40,103 nt of DNA from Bacteroides sp. (GTDB lineage: Bacteria; Bacteroidota; Bacteroidia; Bacteroidales; Bacteroidaceae): positions 1 to 40,103 of the forward strand of contig SUXW01000026.1 in NCBI GenBank assembly GCA_015060765.1, given 5' to 3'. The position numbers and the translations under genes are program-made. Shown piece after piece: positions 16,599 to 24,757 of the stretch. The stretch's first letter is position 1. Every line of letters begins with the position of its first letter. The notes beneath the pieces were generated by a model. That model ran no database searches. It saw nothing but the letters and a program-made list of their open reading frames with translations, and was not told where the DNA came from.

Positions 16599-17903
16599 AT
16601 GGGTCTGATAAAAGATTTGTTTAAAGGAGACAAGGTCATTTGGATCATATTCCTATTCCTTTGCCTGATTTCTGTAGTGGAAGTCTTCAGTGCCGCCAGT
16701 ACGCTGACCTACAAGAGCGGAGACCATTGGGGACCTATCACTCAGCACAGTGTCATACTGATGGTGGGTGCCGTGATTGTAGTCCTTGTACACAACATAC
16801 CTTGCAAGTATTTCAGCGTGCTTCCTTTCTTCCTTTTACCTTTATCATGCATCCTGTTGTTATTTGTAATGGGTATGGGATTGATTACCGGCGACCGTGT
16901 CAACGGAGCAGCCCGATGGATGACCTTCTTCGGCATCCAATTCCAACCTTCCGAATTGGCCAAGATGGCGGTCATCATTGTTACGGCTTTCATCCTTTCC
17001 AAGCTACAAGAAGAAGATAGTGCAAATCCCAAGGCTTTCAAGTACATTATGTGGATTATCGGTATTGTATTTGTACTGATTGCTCCGGAAAACGGTTCTA
17101 CCGCCGCATTGCTTTTCGGAGTGGTTTTCTTGATGATGGTAATAGGTAGAGTACCTTGGAGACAATTAGGTAAGTTGGTAGCTTTCATCGGCATTGTACT
17201 GACCATATTCGTTGGTATCATTATGGTAACACCTGCTTCCAAGTATAGGAATGTACCCATGATGCACCGCGTAGAAACTTGGCAAAGTCGAATCAAAGGG
17301 TTCTTTGAAGATAAAGGAGCCGTACCAGCTGCCAAATACGATATAGACAAAGATGCCCAAATAGCTCATGCCAATATAGCCATTGCAACCAGTCATGTAA
17401 TTGGTAAGATGCCGGGCAATAGCGTACAACGGGACTTTCTATCTCAAGCATTCTCGGATTTCATCTTTGCCATCGTCATAGAAGAATTAGGGTTGCTTGG
17501 AGGAGCCTTCATCGTTATGCTTTACCTATGGTTGCTGATAAGGGCAGGCAGAATAGCCAAGCGATGTGACAAATATTTCCCTGCATTCTTAGTCATGGGC
17601 ATAGCCATGTTACTCGTTTCGCAAGCCATGCTGAACATGATGGTAGCAGTTGGCCTGTTCCCAGTTACCGGACAACCGTTGCCTCTAATCAGTAAGGGGG
17701 GAACATCCACTCTGATCAATTGCGCTTACATCGGTATGATACTCAGCGTAAGCCGGTATGTTATCCAAAAAGAGGAGCAACGTAAATTGGAAGAGCAAGA
17801 AAATGCCGACGAGCAATTACAAGCCGCCGCCCAAGCATTGGTAATCCAGGCGAAGGAATTTGTCAATGCAGAGAATAAGGCAGAAGAAGTTGCCGTTCAA
17901 TAA
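16599..17903 (+). CDS. ftsW: Septal peptidoglycan polymerase FtsW
   Basis: 434 residues with about ten membrane spans, of the SEDS family. Signature regions include NGAARWMTFFGIQFQPSE near the middle of the N-terminal half, and the conserved C-terminal GLFPVTGQPLPLISKGGTS, which precedes the last span. FtsW polymerises lipid II into glycan strands at the septum together with FtsI. The cytoplasmic tail is Ala/Glu/Gln-rich (EEQRKLEEQENADEQLQA). A RodA assignment is less likely because of the dcw position between murD and murG. Confidence 0.95.
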   Translation: MGLIKDLFKGDKVIWIIFLFLCLISVVEVFSAASTLTYKSGDHWGPITQHSVILMVGAVIVVLVHNIPCKYFSVLPFFLLPLSCILLLFVMGMGLITGDRVNGAARWMTFFGIQFQPSELAKMAVIIVTAFILSKLQEEDSANPKAFKYIMWIIGIVFVLIAPENGSTAALLFGVVFLMMVIGRVPWRQLGKLVAFIGIVLTIFVGIIMVTPASKYRNVPMMHRVETWQSRIKGFFEDKGAVPAAKYDIDKDAQIAHANIAIATSHVIGKMPGNSVQRDFLSQAFSDFIFAIVIEELGLLGGAFIVMLYLWLLIRAGRIAKRCDKYFPAFLVMGIAMLLVSQAMLNMMVAVGLFPVTGQPLPLISKGGTSTLINCAYIGMILSVSRYVIQKEEQRKLEEQENADEQLQAAAQALVIQAKEFVNAENKAEEVAVQ

Positions 17904-17932
17904 TAAATGTAACACCTGATAAGAAGCCAGAT

Positions 17933-19063
17933 ATGGACCAGAATTTAAGAATCATCATCAGTGGAGGAGGTACCGGAGGACATATATTCCCCGCCATATC
18001 CATTGCCAATGCCATAAAGGAAATGAGACCCGATGCCGACATCCTGTTTGTCGGTGCAGAAGGACGCATGGAAATGCATCGTGTACCAGCTGCCGGTTAT
18101 CCCATAAAAGGATTGCCCGTTGCAGGTTTCAATCGGAAAAATTTGCTAAAAAACATACCGGTTCTCATCAAATTATTCAAGAGTCAACGCATGGCCCGGA
18201 AAATCATCAAGGATTTTCGTCCCCATGCTGCGGTGGGTGTAGGTGGATATGCAAGTGGTCCCACACTGAAAGTAGCTGGTTCTATGGGTATACCAACCTT
18301 ATTGCAAGAGCAGAATTCGTATGCGGGAGTAACCAACAAGCTATTGGCTCAGAAAGCGCATAAGATTTGTGTTGCTTATGAAGGCATGGAAAGATTCTTC
18401 AGTAAGGATAAAATAATTCTGACAGGTAATCCGGTGAGACAAGGTTTGCGCAATGCAACGATCAGCAAAGAGGAAGCGGTCCGCTCATTCGGATTGGATC
18501 CCGAGAAGAAAACCGTGCTCATTTTAGGAGGAAGTTTGGGAGCACGTACCATCAACCAATGCATCATGGAGAATTTGGATCGGATCAAGGAATCCGATAT
18601 ACAATTCATCTGGCAAACCGGTAAAATGTACATCGAAGAAGCCCACAAGATAGTCGACCAATTTGGAGAATTGCCTATGCTACATGTAACCGATTTCATC
18701 AGCGACATGGCTATGGCTTACCGTGCAGCCGACCTTGTTATCAGTCGAGCAGGTGCTGGTTCCATTTCCGAATTCTGTCTATTGGAAAAACCAGTCATCC
18801 TTGTACCCTCTCCCAATGTAGCGGAAGACCATCAGACCCAAAATGCCTTGGCGTTGGTCAACAAGAATGCCGCCTTGTATGTAAAAGATGTGGAAGCAAA
18901 GGAAAAATTGATCGAAAAAGCCATATCTACGGTCAACCAACCGGAACTATTAAAGATATTAAGTACTAATATAGCCACATTGGCCTTCTCGGATTCGGCC
19001 AATGTCATTGCAAAAGAAGTCATCAAATTGGCAGAAACATATCAGAAAAAACATGGATGTTAA
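17933..19063 (+). CDS. murG: UDP-GlcNAc:lipid I N-acetylglucosaminyltransferase MurG
   Basis: 376 residues of the GT28 family. The N-terminal Gly loop SGGGTGGH (residues 10-17) binds the lipid-linked acceptor, LILGGSLGA opens the nucleotide-binding C-terminal domain, and SRAGAGSISE is the donor-contact block. It converts lipid I to lipid II on the cytoplasmic face of the membrane. The 3' end overlaps the start of murC by 11 bases. Confidence 0.96.
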   Translation: MDQNLRIIISGGGTGGHIFPAISIANAIKEMRPDADILFVGAEGRMEMHRVPAAGYPIKGLPVAGFNRKNLLKNIPVLIKLFKSQRMARKIIKDFRPHAAVGVGGYASGPTLKVAGSMGIPTLLQEQNSYAGVTNKLLAQKAHKICVAYEGMERFFSKDKIILTGNPVRQGLRNATISKEEAVRSFGLDPEKKTVLILGGSLGARTINQCIMENLDRIKESDIQFIWQTGKMYIEEAHKIVDQFGELPMLHVTDFISDMAMAYRAADLVISRAGAGSISEFCLLEKPVILVPSPNVAEDHQTQNALALVNKNAALYVKDVEAKEKLIEKAISTVNQPELLKILSTNIATLAFSDSANVIAKEVIKLAETYQKKHGC

Positions 19064-20429
19064 TACATTGAAATCAGTATATTTCATTGGTGCCGGTGGT
19101 ATCGGCATGAGTGCTTTAGTACGTTACTTCCTGTCCATCGGCAAGAAGGTAGGAGGCTACGACCGTACACCGAGCGAACTGACAGAGAAGTTGATGGAAG
19201 AAGGTGCCGAAATCCATTACGAAGACAATATAAGCCTCATCGGGTCAAGCTATCTTTGTCCTGATACAACGCTTGTTGTCTACACACCGGCTATTCCAAC
19301 CCATCATCAGGAACTGACTTATTTCCGTGAAAAAGGATTCAACATACAGAAACGGTCGCAAGTCTTGGGAATGCTCACCCGATACGGAAAAGGTTTGTGC
19401 GTTGCCGGAACACATGGAAAGACCACCACATCGACCATGGCCGCCCATTTGTTACATCAGTCACATGTAAAGTGCAATGCATTCCTTGGAGGCATTTCCA
19501 AGAACTACGGAACCAATCTGCTCTTATCCAACGATAGCGATTACGTGGTTATAGAAGCCGATGAATTCGACCGTTCCTTCCATTGGTTGAGCCCCTATGC
19601 AACCGTCATCACCGCTACGGATGCCGACCATTTGGACATCTATGGCACCAAGGAAGACTATCTAGAAAGTTTCAACCACTACACCTCCCTAATCCAACCC
19701 GGAGGATTCCTCATAGCACGAAAAGGAATCGAACTGGCGCCCCGTCTTCCCGAAGGAGTCATCCTCTACACCTATTCACGCGAAGAAGGAGACTTCCATG
19801 CCGAGAATGTGCGTATCGGTCATGGGGAGATTCATTTTGATTACATATCCCCTTTAGGTAACATCAACGACATCTGTTTGGGAGTACCAGTAGCCATCAA
19901 CATCGAAAACGGTATAGCCGCTATGGCATTGGCCCAAATCAGTGGAGTCGACAACGAAGAGATAAAGACAGGAATGGCCTCCTTCCGTGGAGTGGATCGC
20001 CGTTTCGATTTCAAGATCAAGAATGATAAAGTGGTATTCCTAAGCGATTACGCCCACCATCCGGCCGAAATCCGACAGAGTATCCTTTCCATGCGCGCCC
20101 TTTACGAGGACAAAAAGCTGACAGGTATATTCCAACCTCATCTATATACACGTACACGCGACTTCTATCAGGAATTCGCCGATAGCCTTTCTTTATTGGA
20201 TGAAGTAATCCTTACCGAAATCTATCCGGCCCGGGAATTACCGATAGAAGGAGTAAGCAGCCAACTGATTTACGATGGTCTGCGTCCTGGCATCCAGAAG
20301 ATGATATGCAAAAAAGAAGAGTTGTTGGAAGTATTGAGAGACAAGGAAATTGAAGTATTAATGACACTCGGAGCAGGTGATATCGAGAACTACATATCCC
20401 CTATCTGCGACTTATTGAGCCAAAAATGA
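19053..20429 (+). CDS. murC: UDP-N-acetylmuramate:L-alanine ligase MurC
   Basis: 458 residues from the ATG at 19053 (MDVNTLKSVYFIGAGGIGMS). A longer frame from 19002 exists but would overlap murG by 62 bases and adds 17 residues without family resemblance. The N-terminal GAGGIGMS is the UDP-binding turn, the ATP loop GTHGKTT is at 119-125, and DYAHHPAEI marks the C-terminal domain. It adds the first amino acid, L-alanine, to UDP-MurNAc. It overlaps ftsQ by four bases. Confidence 0.95.
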   Translation: MDVNTLKSVYFIGAGGIGMSALVRYFLSIGKKVGGYDRTPSELTEKLMEEGAEIHYEDNISLIGSSYLCPDTTLVVYTPAIPTHHQELTYFREKGFNIQKRSQVLGMLTRYGKGLCVAGTHGKTTTSTMAAHLLHQSHVKCNAFLGGISKNYGTNLLLSNDSDYVVIEADEFDRSFHWLSPYATVITATDADHLDIYGTKEDYLESFNHYTSLIQPGGFLIARKGIELAPRLPEGVILYTYSREEGDFHAENVRIGHGEIHFDYISPLGNINDICLGVPVAINIENGIAAMALAQISGVDNEEIKTGMASFRGVDRRFDFKIKNDKVVFLSDYAHHPAEIRQSILSMRALYEDKKLTGIFQPHLYTRTRDFYQEFADSLSLLDEVILTEIYPARELPIEGVSSQLIYDGLRPGIQKMICKKEELLEVLRDKEIEVLMTLGAGDIENYISPICDLLSQK

Positions 20430-21160
20430 TAAAAAAGATTTTCATCCTTCTATTCCTGATACTGCTTACCGCCTATTTGGGCATGGCAGTAACGGTGTTC
20501 AATGACCGGCCCACCCAACAAAATTGCAAGGGAATGGATCTGGTTATCAACGATAGTGTGGATTATGGCTTCATCACTCAAAAGGAAATTCTGAAAGTGT
20601 TGAGCAACAAGAAGCTATCTCCCATTGGGAAATCCATGACAGAAGTCAACACCCGCGAAATAGAAGATGAACTTCGAAAACATCCGCTGATTGCCAATGC
20701 CGAATGTTTCCGGACTCACCAAGGAGGAATCGGCATAGAGGTTACCCAACGTATCCCCATCTTACGCATCATGTCGTCCAACGGTGAGAATTACTATTTA
20801 GATGAAAAAGGACAACCCATGCCCTTATCAAACAGTTCGGCCAACGTTGCCATTGTTACCGGCATGGCCGACCGTACCTTCGTTACGAAAGAATTATACG
20901 AGCTGGGACTTTTCCTACAAAGCAATCCTTTGTGGAAAGCACAGATCCAACAAATAAACATCACTCCAAGCAAAGAACTCGAAATGGTACCACGTGTAGG
21001 AGATCATATTCTATTCTTAGGAAAGCCGGGGAACTACAAACAAAAATTCGGGCGGTTAGAAAAGTTCTATAAGAAAGGACTCAACCAAATTGGCTGGAAC
21101 AAATACAGCCGGATCAGCCTGGAGTTTGACAACCAAATAATTTGTACTAAAAAAGAATAA
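20426..21160 (+). CDS. ftsQ: Division protein FtsQ
   Basis: 244 residues. A short cytoplasmic start is followed by a single span (IFILLFLILLTAYLGMAV, residues 4-21), then a POTRA-like region (LVINDSVDYGFITQKEI) and the beta domain ending RISLEFDNQIICTKKE. Compared with the proteobacterial protein the cytoplasmic N-terminus is nearly absent. FtsQ recruits the FtsL/B and FtsW/I modules in the periplasm. The call relies on topology plus the location between murC and ftsA. Confidence 0.88.
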   Translation: MIKKIFILLFLILLTAYLGMAVTVFNDRPTQQNCKGMDLVINDSVDYGFITQKEILKVLSNKKLSPIGKSMTEVNTREIEDELRKHPLIANAECFRTHQGGIGIEVTQRIPILRIMSSNGENYYLDEKGQPMPLSNSSANVAIVTGMADRTFVTKELYELGLFLQSNPLWKAQIQQINITPSKELEMVPRVGDHILFLGKPGNYKQKFGRLEKFYKKGLNQIGWNKYSRISLEFDNQIICTKKE

Positions 21161-21166
21161 CAAGAT

Positions 21167-22759
21167 ATGGCAACAACAGATTTCATTGTAGCGATTGAAC
21201 TGGGATCATCGAAGATTACCGGGATAGCAGGGAAAAAACTTCCAGATGGAAGTCTGCAAATATTGGCTACGGCCAATGAAAAATCGGCGGATTATATCCG
21301 TAAGGGGGTTATCTATAATTTAGACAAGACGACGCAGAGCCTTACGTCGATTATCAAGAAACTGGAAACCGCATTGAAGGCTTCCATCGGTAAGGTATAC
21401 GTAGGAATTGCCGGACAATCCTTACGCACCATCCGCAATACAGAAGTACGCCACCTAGATGAAGAGATAAAAATTTCTCAGGAATTGATCGATTCCCTCA
21501 TGGACAGTAACCGTACCATGCCTATCGTAGGATACCAAATATTGGGAGTAGCTCCGCAAGAATACAAGGTGGGACTGGATATGACCATCGATCCAGTAGG
21601 CGTACAAACCGACCATATCGAAGCACGTTTCTTGAACATCATAGCACGTAGCAGCATCAAGCAGAACATCAACCAATGCTTTGAACAAGCAACGATTGGT
21701 ATCGCCGATGACTCAGAAGACATCATCGCTCCATTAGCTTTGGCCGATGCCGTCCTCACTCCTAACGAAAAACGTTCGGGATGCGTACTTGTAGACATGG
21801 GAGCAGATACCACTACCGTGCAAATATACAAGAACAACCTTCTACGTCACTTGGCGGTCATCCCTTTGGGAGGGAACAATATCACTAAGGACATCTGTAG
21901 CCAACAAATTGAAGAAGAAGATGCCGAATCCTTGAAACTGAGATTTGCCAAAGCACACATCGAGCCATCTGAAGAGGACGATGAAAACAAAGTCTATCAA
22001 TTGGACAACAGATGCAGCATCAAGGTACAGCTCTTTGAAGACATCGTAGAAGCCCGTCAGAATGAAATTCTGGACAACATTTTGAATCAGGTTGTCTTGT
22101 CGGGTTACGAAAACAAATTGTTGGCCGGTGCAATCTTGACAGGGGGTGCAGCTAATATGCCCCTGATGGATGTTGCGTTTACCAAGCGGACCAAAATAGA
22201 GAAGGTACGTATTGCCAAAGAAACGCAATACACATTGAAAGGTGTGGAAATCAGCAAGGACGGAAGAAACAATACACTCATCGCCTTACTAGCCAACGGA
22301 AAAGAAAATTGTTGTCTGGCCATTCCTGAAGTCATTGCGCCCAAACCGGTAGCTCCCAAGCCAACCGTAACTAAAGAACCTCTTCGTTCGGTTATAGAAG
22401 CTCAATTGTTCGATGAAGAAGGTGAAAGCATGGAAGCCGCCAAGAAACGCGAAGAAGAACAGAGACAAAAAGCCAAGGAAGCCGCACTTGCCGCCGAAAA
22501 AGCAGCCAAAGAAGCCGCCGAAGCCGAAAAAAGACGAAAGACTGAATGCGAAGAACTTATCAAAGAAGCCATCCTATTAAAGGAAGAGAAAAAATACAAG
22601 GATGCATTGAAGCGTTTGGACAAGGCCAAGAAAATGAACATTCCCGAAAAGGAAAAGGATATCATCACGTTAGAAAAAGAAGTGAAAGCCTTGAAAGACG
22701 AGAACAGCATCGGCACCAAGTTTGCCAACATACTCAAGGGAATCCTTGACGAAGATTAA
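21167..22759 (+). CDS. ftsA: Division protein FtsA with extended charged C-terminus
   Basis: 530 residues, about 110 longer than E. coli FtsA. The actin-like ATPase core occupies roughly residues 1-400 (VAIELGSSKITGIAG; GCVLVDMGADTTTVQIYK; LTGGAANMPLM). After a proline-rich link (PKPVAPKPTV) comes an Ala/Glu/Lys-rich helix, about residues 422-515, predicted coiled coil by its heptad-like composition. The last residues (GTKFANILKGILDED) are amphipathic and sit where the membrane-targeting helix of FtsA is expected. FtsA tethers FtsZ filaments to the membrane. Six bases separate it from ftsQ. Confidence 0.95.
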   Translation: MATTDFIVAIELGSSKITGIAGKKLPDGSLQILATANEKSADYIRKGVIYNLDKTTQSLTSIIKKLETALKASIGKVYVGIAGQSLRTIRNTEVRHLDEEIKISQELIDSLMDSNRTMPIVGYQILGVAPQEYKVGLDMTIDPVGVQTDHIEARFLNIIARSSIKQNINQCFEQATIGIADDSEDIIAPLALADAVLTPNEKRSGCVLVDMGADTTTVQIYKNNLLRHLAVIPLGGNNITKDICSQQIEEEDAESLKLRFAKAHIEPSEEDDENKVYQLDNRCSIKVQLFEDIVEARQNEILDNILNQVVLSGYENKLLAGAILTGGAANMPLMDVAFTKRTKIEKVRIAKETQYTLKGVEISKDGRNNTLIALLANGKENCCLAIPEVIAPKPVAPKPTVTKEPLRSVIEAQLFDEEGESMEAAKKREEEQRQKAKEAALAAEKAAKEAAEAEKRRKTECEELIKEAILLKEEKKYKDALKRLDKAKKMNIPEKEKDIITLEKEVKALKDENSIGTKFANILKGILDED

Positions 22760-22794
22760 TTAACGCGAGTACATTATTTAAAAAACAATAGATT

Positions 22795-24117
22795 ATGTTC
22801 GACGATAACAATATAATGCCATTCGACCTACCTACAACCAATAATTCCTGCATCATCAAGGTCATCGGTGTAGGTGGTGGAGGAGGAAATGCCGTAAACC
22901 ACATGTATAAGGAAAAGATACACGATGTGGCCTTCGTGGTGTGCAATACAGATAGTAAAGCACTGGAACAATCGCCCGTACCCACCAAAGTACAGTTGGG
23001 TCACGAAGGATTGGGAGCCGGCAATCGTCCTCAGAAAGCCAAGGAAGCAGCTGAAGAAAGCTTGGCCGAAGTCCAGAAAATGCTCGATGACGGAACCAAG
23101 ATGGTATTTATCACCGCTGGTATGGGGGGTGGAACTGGTACCGGAGCTGCCCCGCTCATTGCCAAGGTTGCCAAGGACATGAACATCCTGACCGTAGGTA
23201 TCGTTACCATTCCTTTCCGTTGGGAAGGCGACAAGAAGATAGACCAAGCTCTGGACGGTGTAGAAGAAATCAGCAAGAATGTAGATGCTCTTTTGGTCAT
23301 CAACAACGAACGGTTGAGTGAAATATACGGAGAACTTTCTTTGGAGGAAGCATTCGACCGTGCCGACGACACCCTTTCGGTTGCCGCCAAGAGCATTGCC
23401 GAAATCATTACGATGCGTGGTAAGGTAAACCTCGATTTCAACGATGTGAAGACCGTGTTGAAGGACGGTGGTGTAGCCATCATGAGTACGGGCTACGGCG
23501 AAGGTGAAAACCGTGTGACTACCGCCATTCAGAACGCCCAGCACTCACCTTTGCTGAACAACAATGACATCTTCAAATCAAAGAAAGTCCTGCTTAACAT
23601 AGCCTACAGTTCCAAGAAGAAACTGATGATGAACGAAATGGCCGAAGTACAGGAATTCATGAACCGGTTCAATCGTGACTTCGAGACCAAGTTTGGTATA
23701 GCCATCGACGAAAGTCTGGAAGACCAAGTGAAGATAACCCTGTTGGCTACCGGATTCGGAGTACAAGATATCCACGTAAAAGAAATGGACGATCGAATCA
23801 CCAAGCGTACTATCGAAGAAGAGCAGCGCAGAGCCGAAGAAGAAGAAAGAGAAGAAGAAAAGAGAATCCGTCGGGAAGGATTCTACGGCAAGGACAGTTC
23901 CGCCAAGATACGTCGCCGCCCACGCCGAAATATTTTCATCTTTAGTCCGGAAGATCTGGACAACGACAACATCATCAGCATGGTGGAAACTGTTCCTACT
24001 TATCAGAGAAGCAAGGATATGCTCGATAACATTCAGGCTAATTTGCCCGCCGAAGATAAGCAGTTCAACGCGCAAGAAGAAAACAAGAACGAGGGTGATC
24101 ACATCATCACGTTCTGA
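22795..24117 (+). CDS. ftsZ: Cell division GTPase FtsZ
   Basis: 440 residues. The tubulin signature GGGTGTG is at 111-117, and the T7 catalytic loop NLDFND at 212-217. After the core there is a charged linker (RRAEEEEREEEKRIRRE), an arginine-rich patch (RRRPRR) and the block FSPEDLDNDNIISMVETVP, probably the conserved peptide that binds FtsA, followed by about 35 more residues ending HIITF. FtsZ forms the Z ring that organises all division proteins encoded here. The 35-base gap after ftsA holds no clear promoter. Confidence 0.98.
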   Translation: MFDDNNIMPFDLPTTNNSCIIKVIGVGGGGGNAVNHMYKEKIHDVAFVVCNTDSKALEQSPVPTKVQLGHEGLGAGNRPQKAKEAAEESLAEVQKMLDDGTKMVFITAGMGGGTGTGAAPLIAKVAKDMNILTVGIVTIPFRWEGDKKIDQALDGVEEISKNVDALLVINNERLSEIYGELSLEEAFDRADDTLSVAAKSIAEIITMRGKVNLDFNDVKTVLKDGGVAIMSTGYGEGENRVTTAIQNAQHSPLLNNNDIFKSKKVLLNIAYSSKKKLMMNEMAEVQEFMNRFNRDFETKFGIAIDESLEDQVKITLLATGFGVQDIHVKEMDDRITKRTIEEEQRRAEEEEREEEKRIRREGFYGKDSSAKIRRRPRRNIFIFSPEDLDNDNIISMVETVPTYQRSKDMLDNIQANLPAEDKQFNAQEENKNEGDHIITF

Positions 24118-24142
24118 TTATTAACATAAAAAACGAAAGAAT

Positions 24143-24592
24143 ATGAATTTATTCGACCTCATCAGTGAAGATATCAAGAATGCCATGAAGGCAAAGGATA
24201 AAGTAAAGTTGGAAACCCTGCGTAACATCAAGAAAGTATTCTTGGAAGCCAAGACCGCACCGGGTGCCAATGATACTCTGACCGACGATGCCGCACTGAA
24301 AATCATGCAGAAGTTGGTAAAGCAAGGCAAGGACTCGGCCACCTTATACAATGAACAAGGCCGTGCCGACTTGGCCGATGCCGAACTGGCACAAGTAGCG
24401 GTTATCGAGACCTATCTACCCAAGCAAATGAGCGCCGAAGAGCTGGAAGCGGCTTTGAAGGAAATCATTGCCGAAGTAGGTGCTACCGGTCCTAAGGACA
24501 TGGGTAAGGTAATGGGTACAGCAACCAAAAAGCTTGCCGGCTTGGCCGAAGGACGTGCCATCTCAGCCAAAGTAAAGGAATTGTTGGGATAA
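24143..24592 (+). CDS. GatB/YqeY domain protein
   Basis: 149 residues, full length for YqeY proteins: an N-terminal helical part (MNLFDLISEDIKNAMKAKDK) and a C-terminal tail-like domain (GATGPKDMGKVMG) related to the tRNA-binding end of GatB. Free-standing YqeY has no well-established function; a link to tRNA or amidotransferase activity is only suggested by the fold. It lies 25 bases after ftsZ and before a terminator, so it is probably the last gene of the cluster transcript. Confidence 0.9.
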   Translation: MNLFDLISEDIKNAMKAKDKVKLETLRNIKKVFLEAKTAPGANDTLTDDAALKIMQKLVKQGKDSATLYNEQGRADLADAELAQVAVIETYLPKQMSAEELEAALKEIIAEVGATGPKDMGKVMGTATKKLAGLAEGRAISAKVKELLG

Positions 24593-24613
24593 GCCACAAG
24601 CCATCATAAAAGT

Positions 24614-24668
24614 GGGATGCTCAAAGCAAATACACTGAAAGGTGTTCTAGTTTAGAGCATCCCTCTTT
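24614..24668 (+). terminator. Terminator of the dcw-yqeY transcript
   Basis: Stem GGGATGCTC (24614-24622) with GAGCATCCC (24655-24663), followed by TCTTT. The loop is long (32 bases) and may fold further. The position just after the last plus-strand gene supports the call. Confidence 0.65.
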
Positions 24669-24713
24669 CGTGTTTAACACCATAGAATTAGTTATCTAAA
24701 GTATTGGGGATAT

Positions 24714-24748
24714 AAAACAAAAAATGGGATTGATAACAACCCCATTTT
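24714..24748 (-). terminator. Terminator of the M16 peptidase gene
   Basis: On the minus strand AAAATGGG pairs with CCCATTTT (24721-24728 with 24741-24748) around a 12-base loop, and a T-rich run follows (TTTTTTGTTTTAT). It starts 10 bases after the stop of the peptidase gene. Confidence 0.75.
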
Positions 24749-24757
24749 CTCTTTGTA

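Noticed and set aside
19002..19052. Upstream start for murC giving 17 extra residues
   Set aside because: It would overlap murG by 62 bases and the extra residues do not resemble the family; the ATG at 19053 gives the normal N-terminus.
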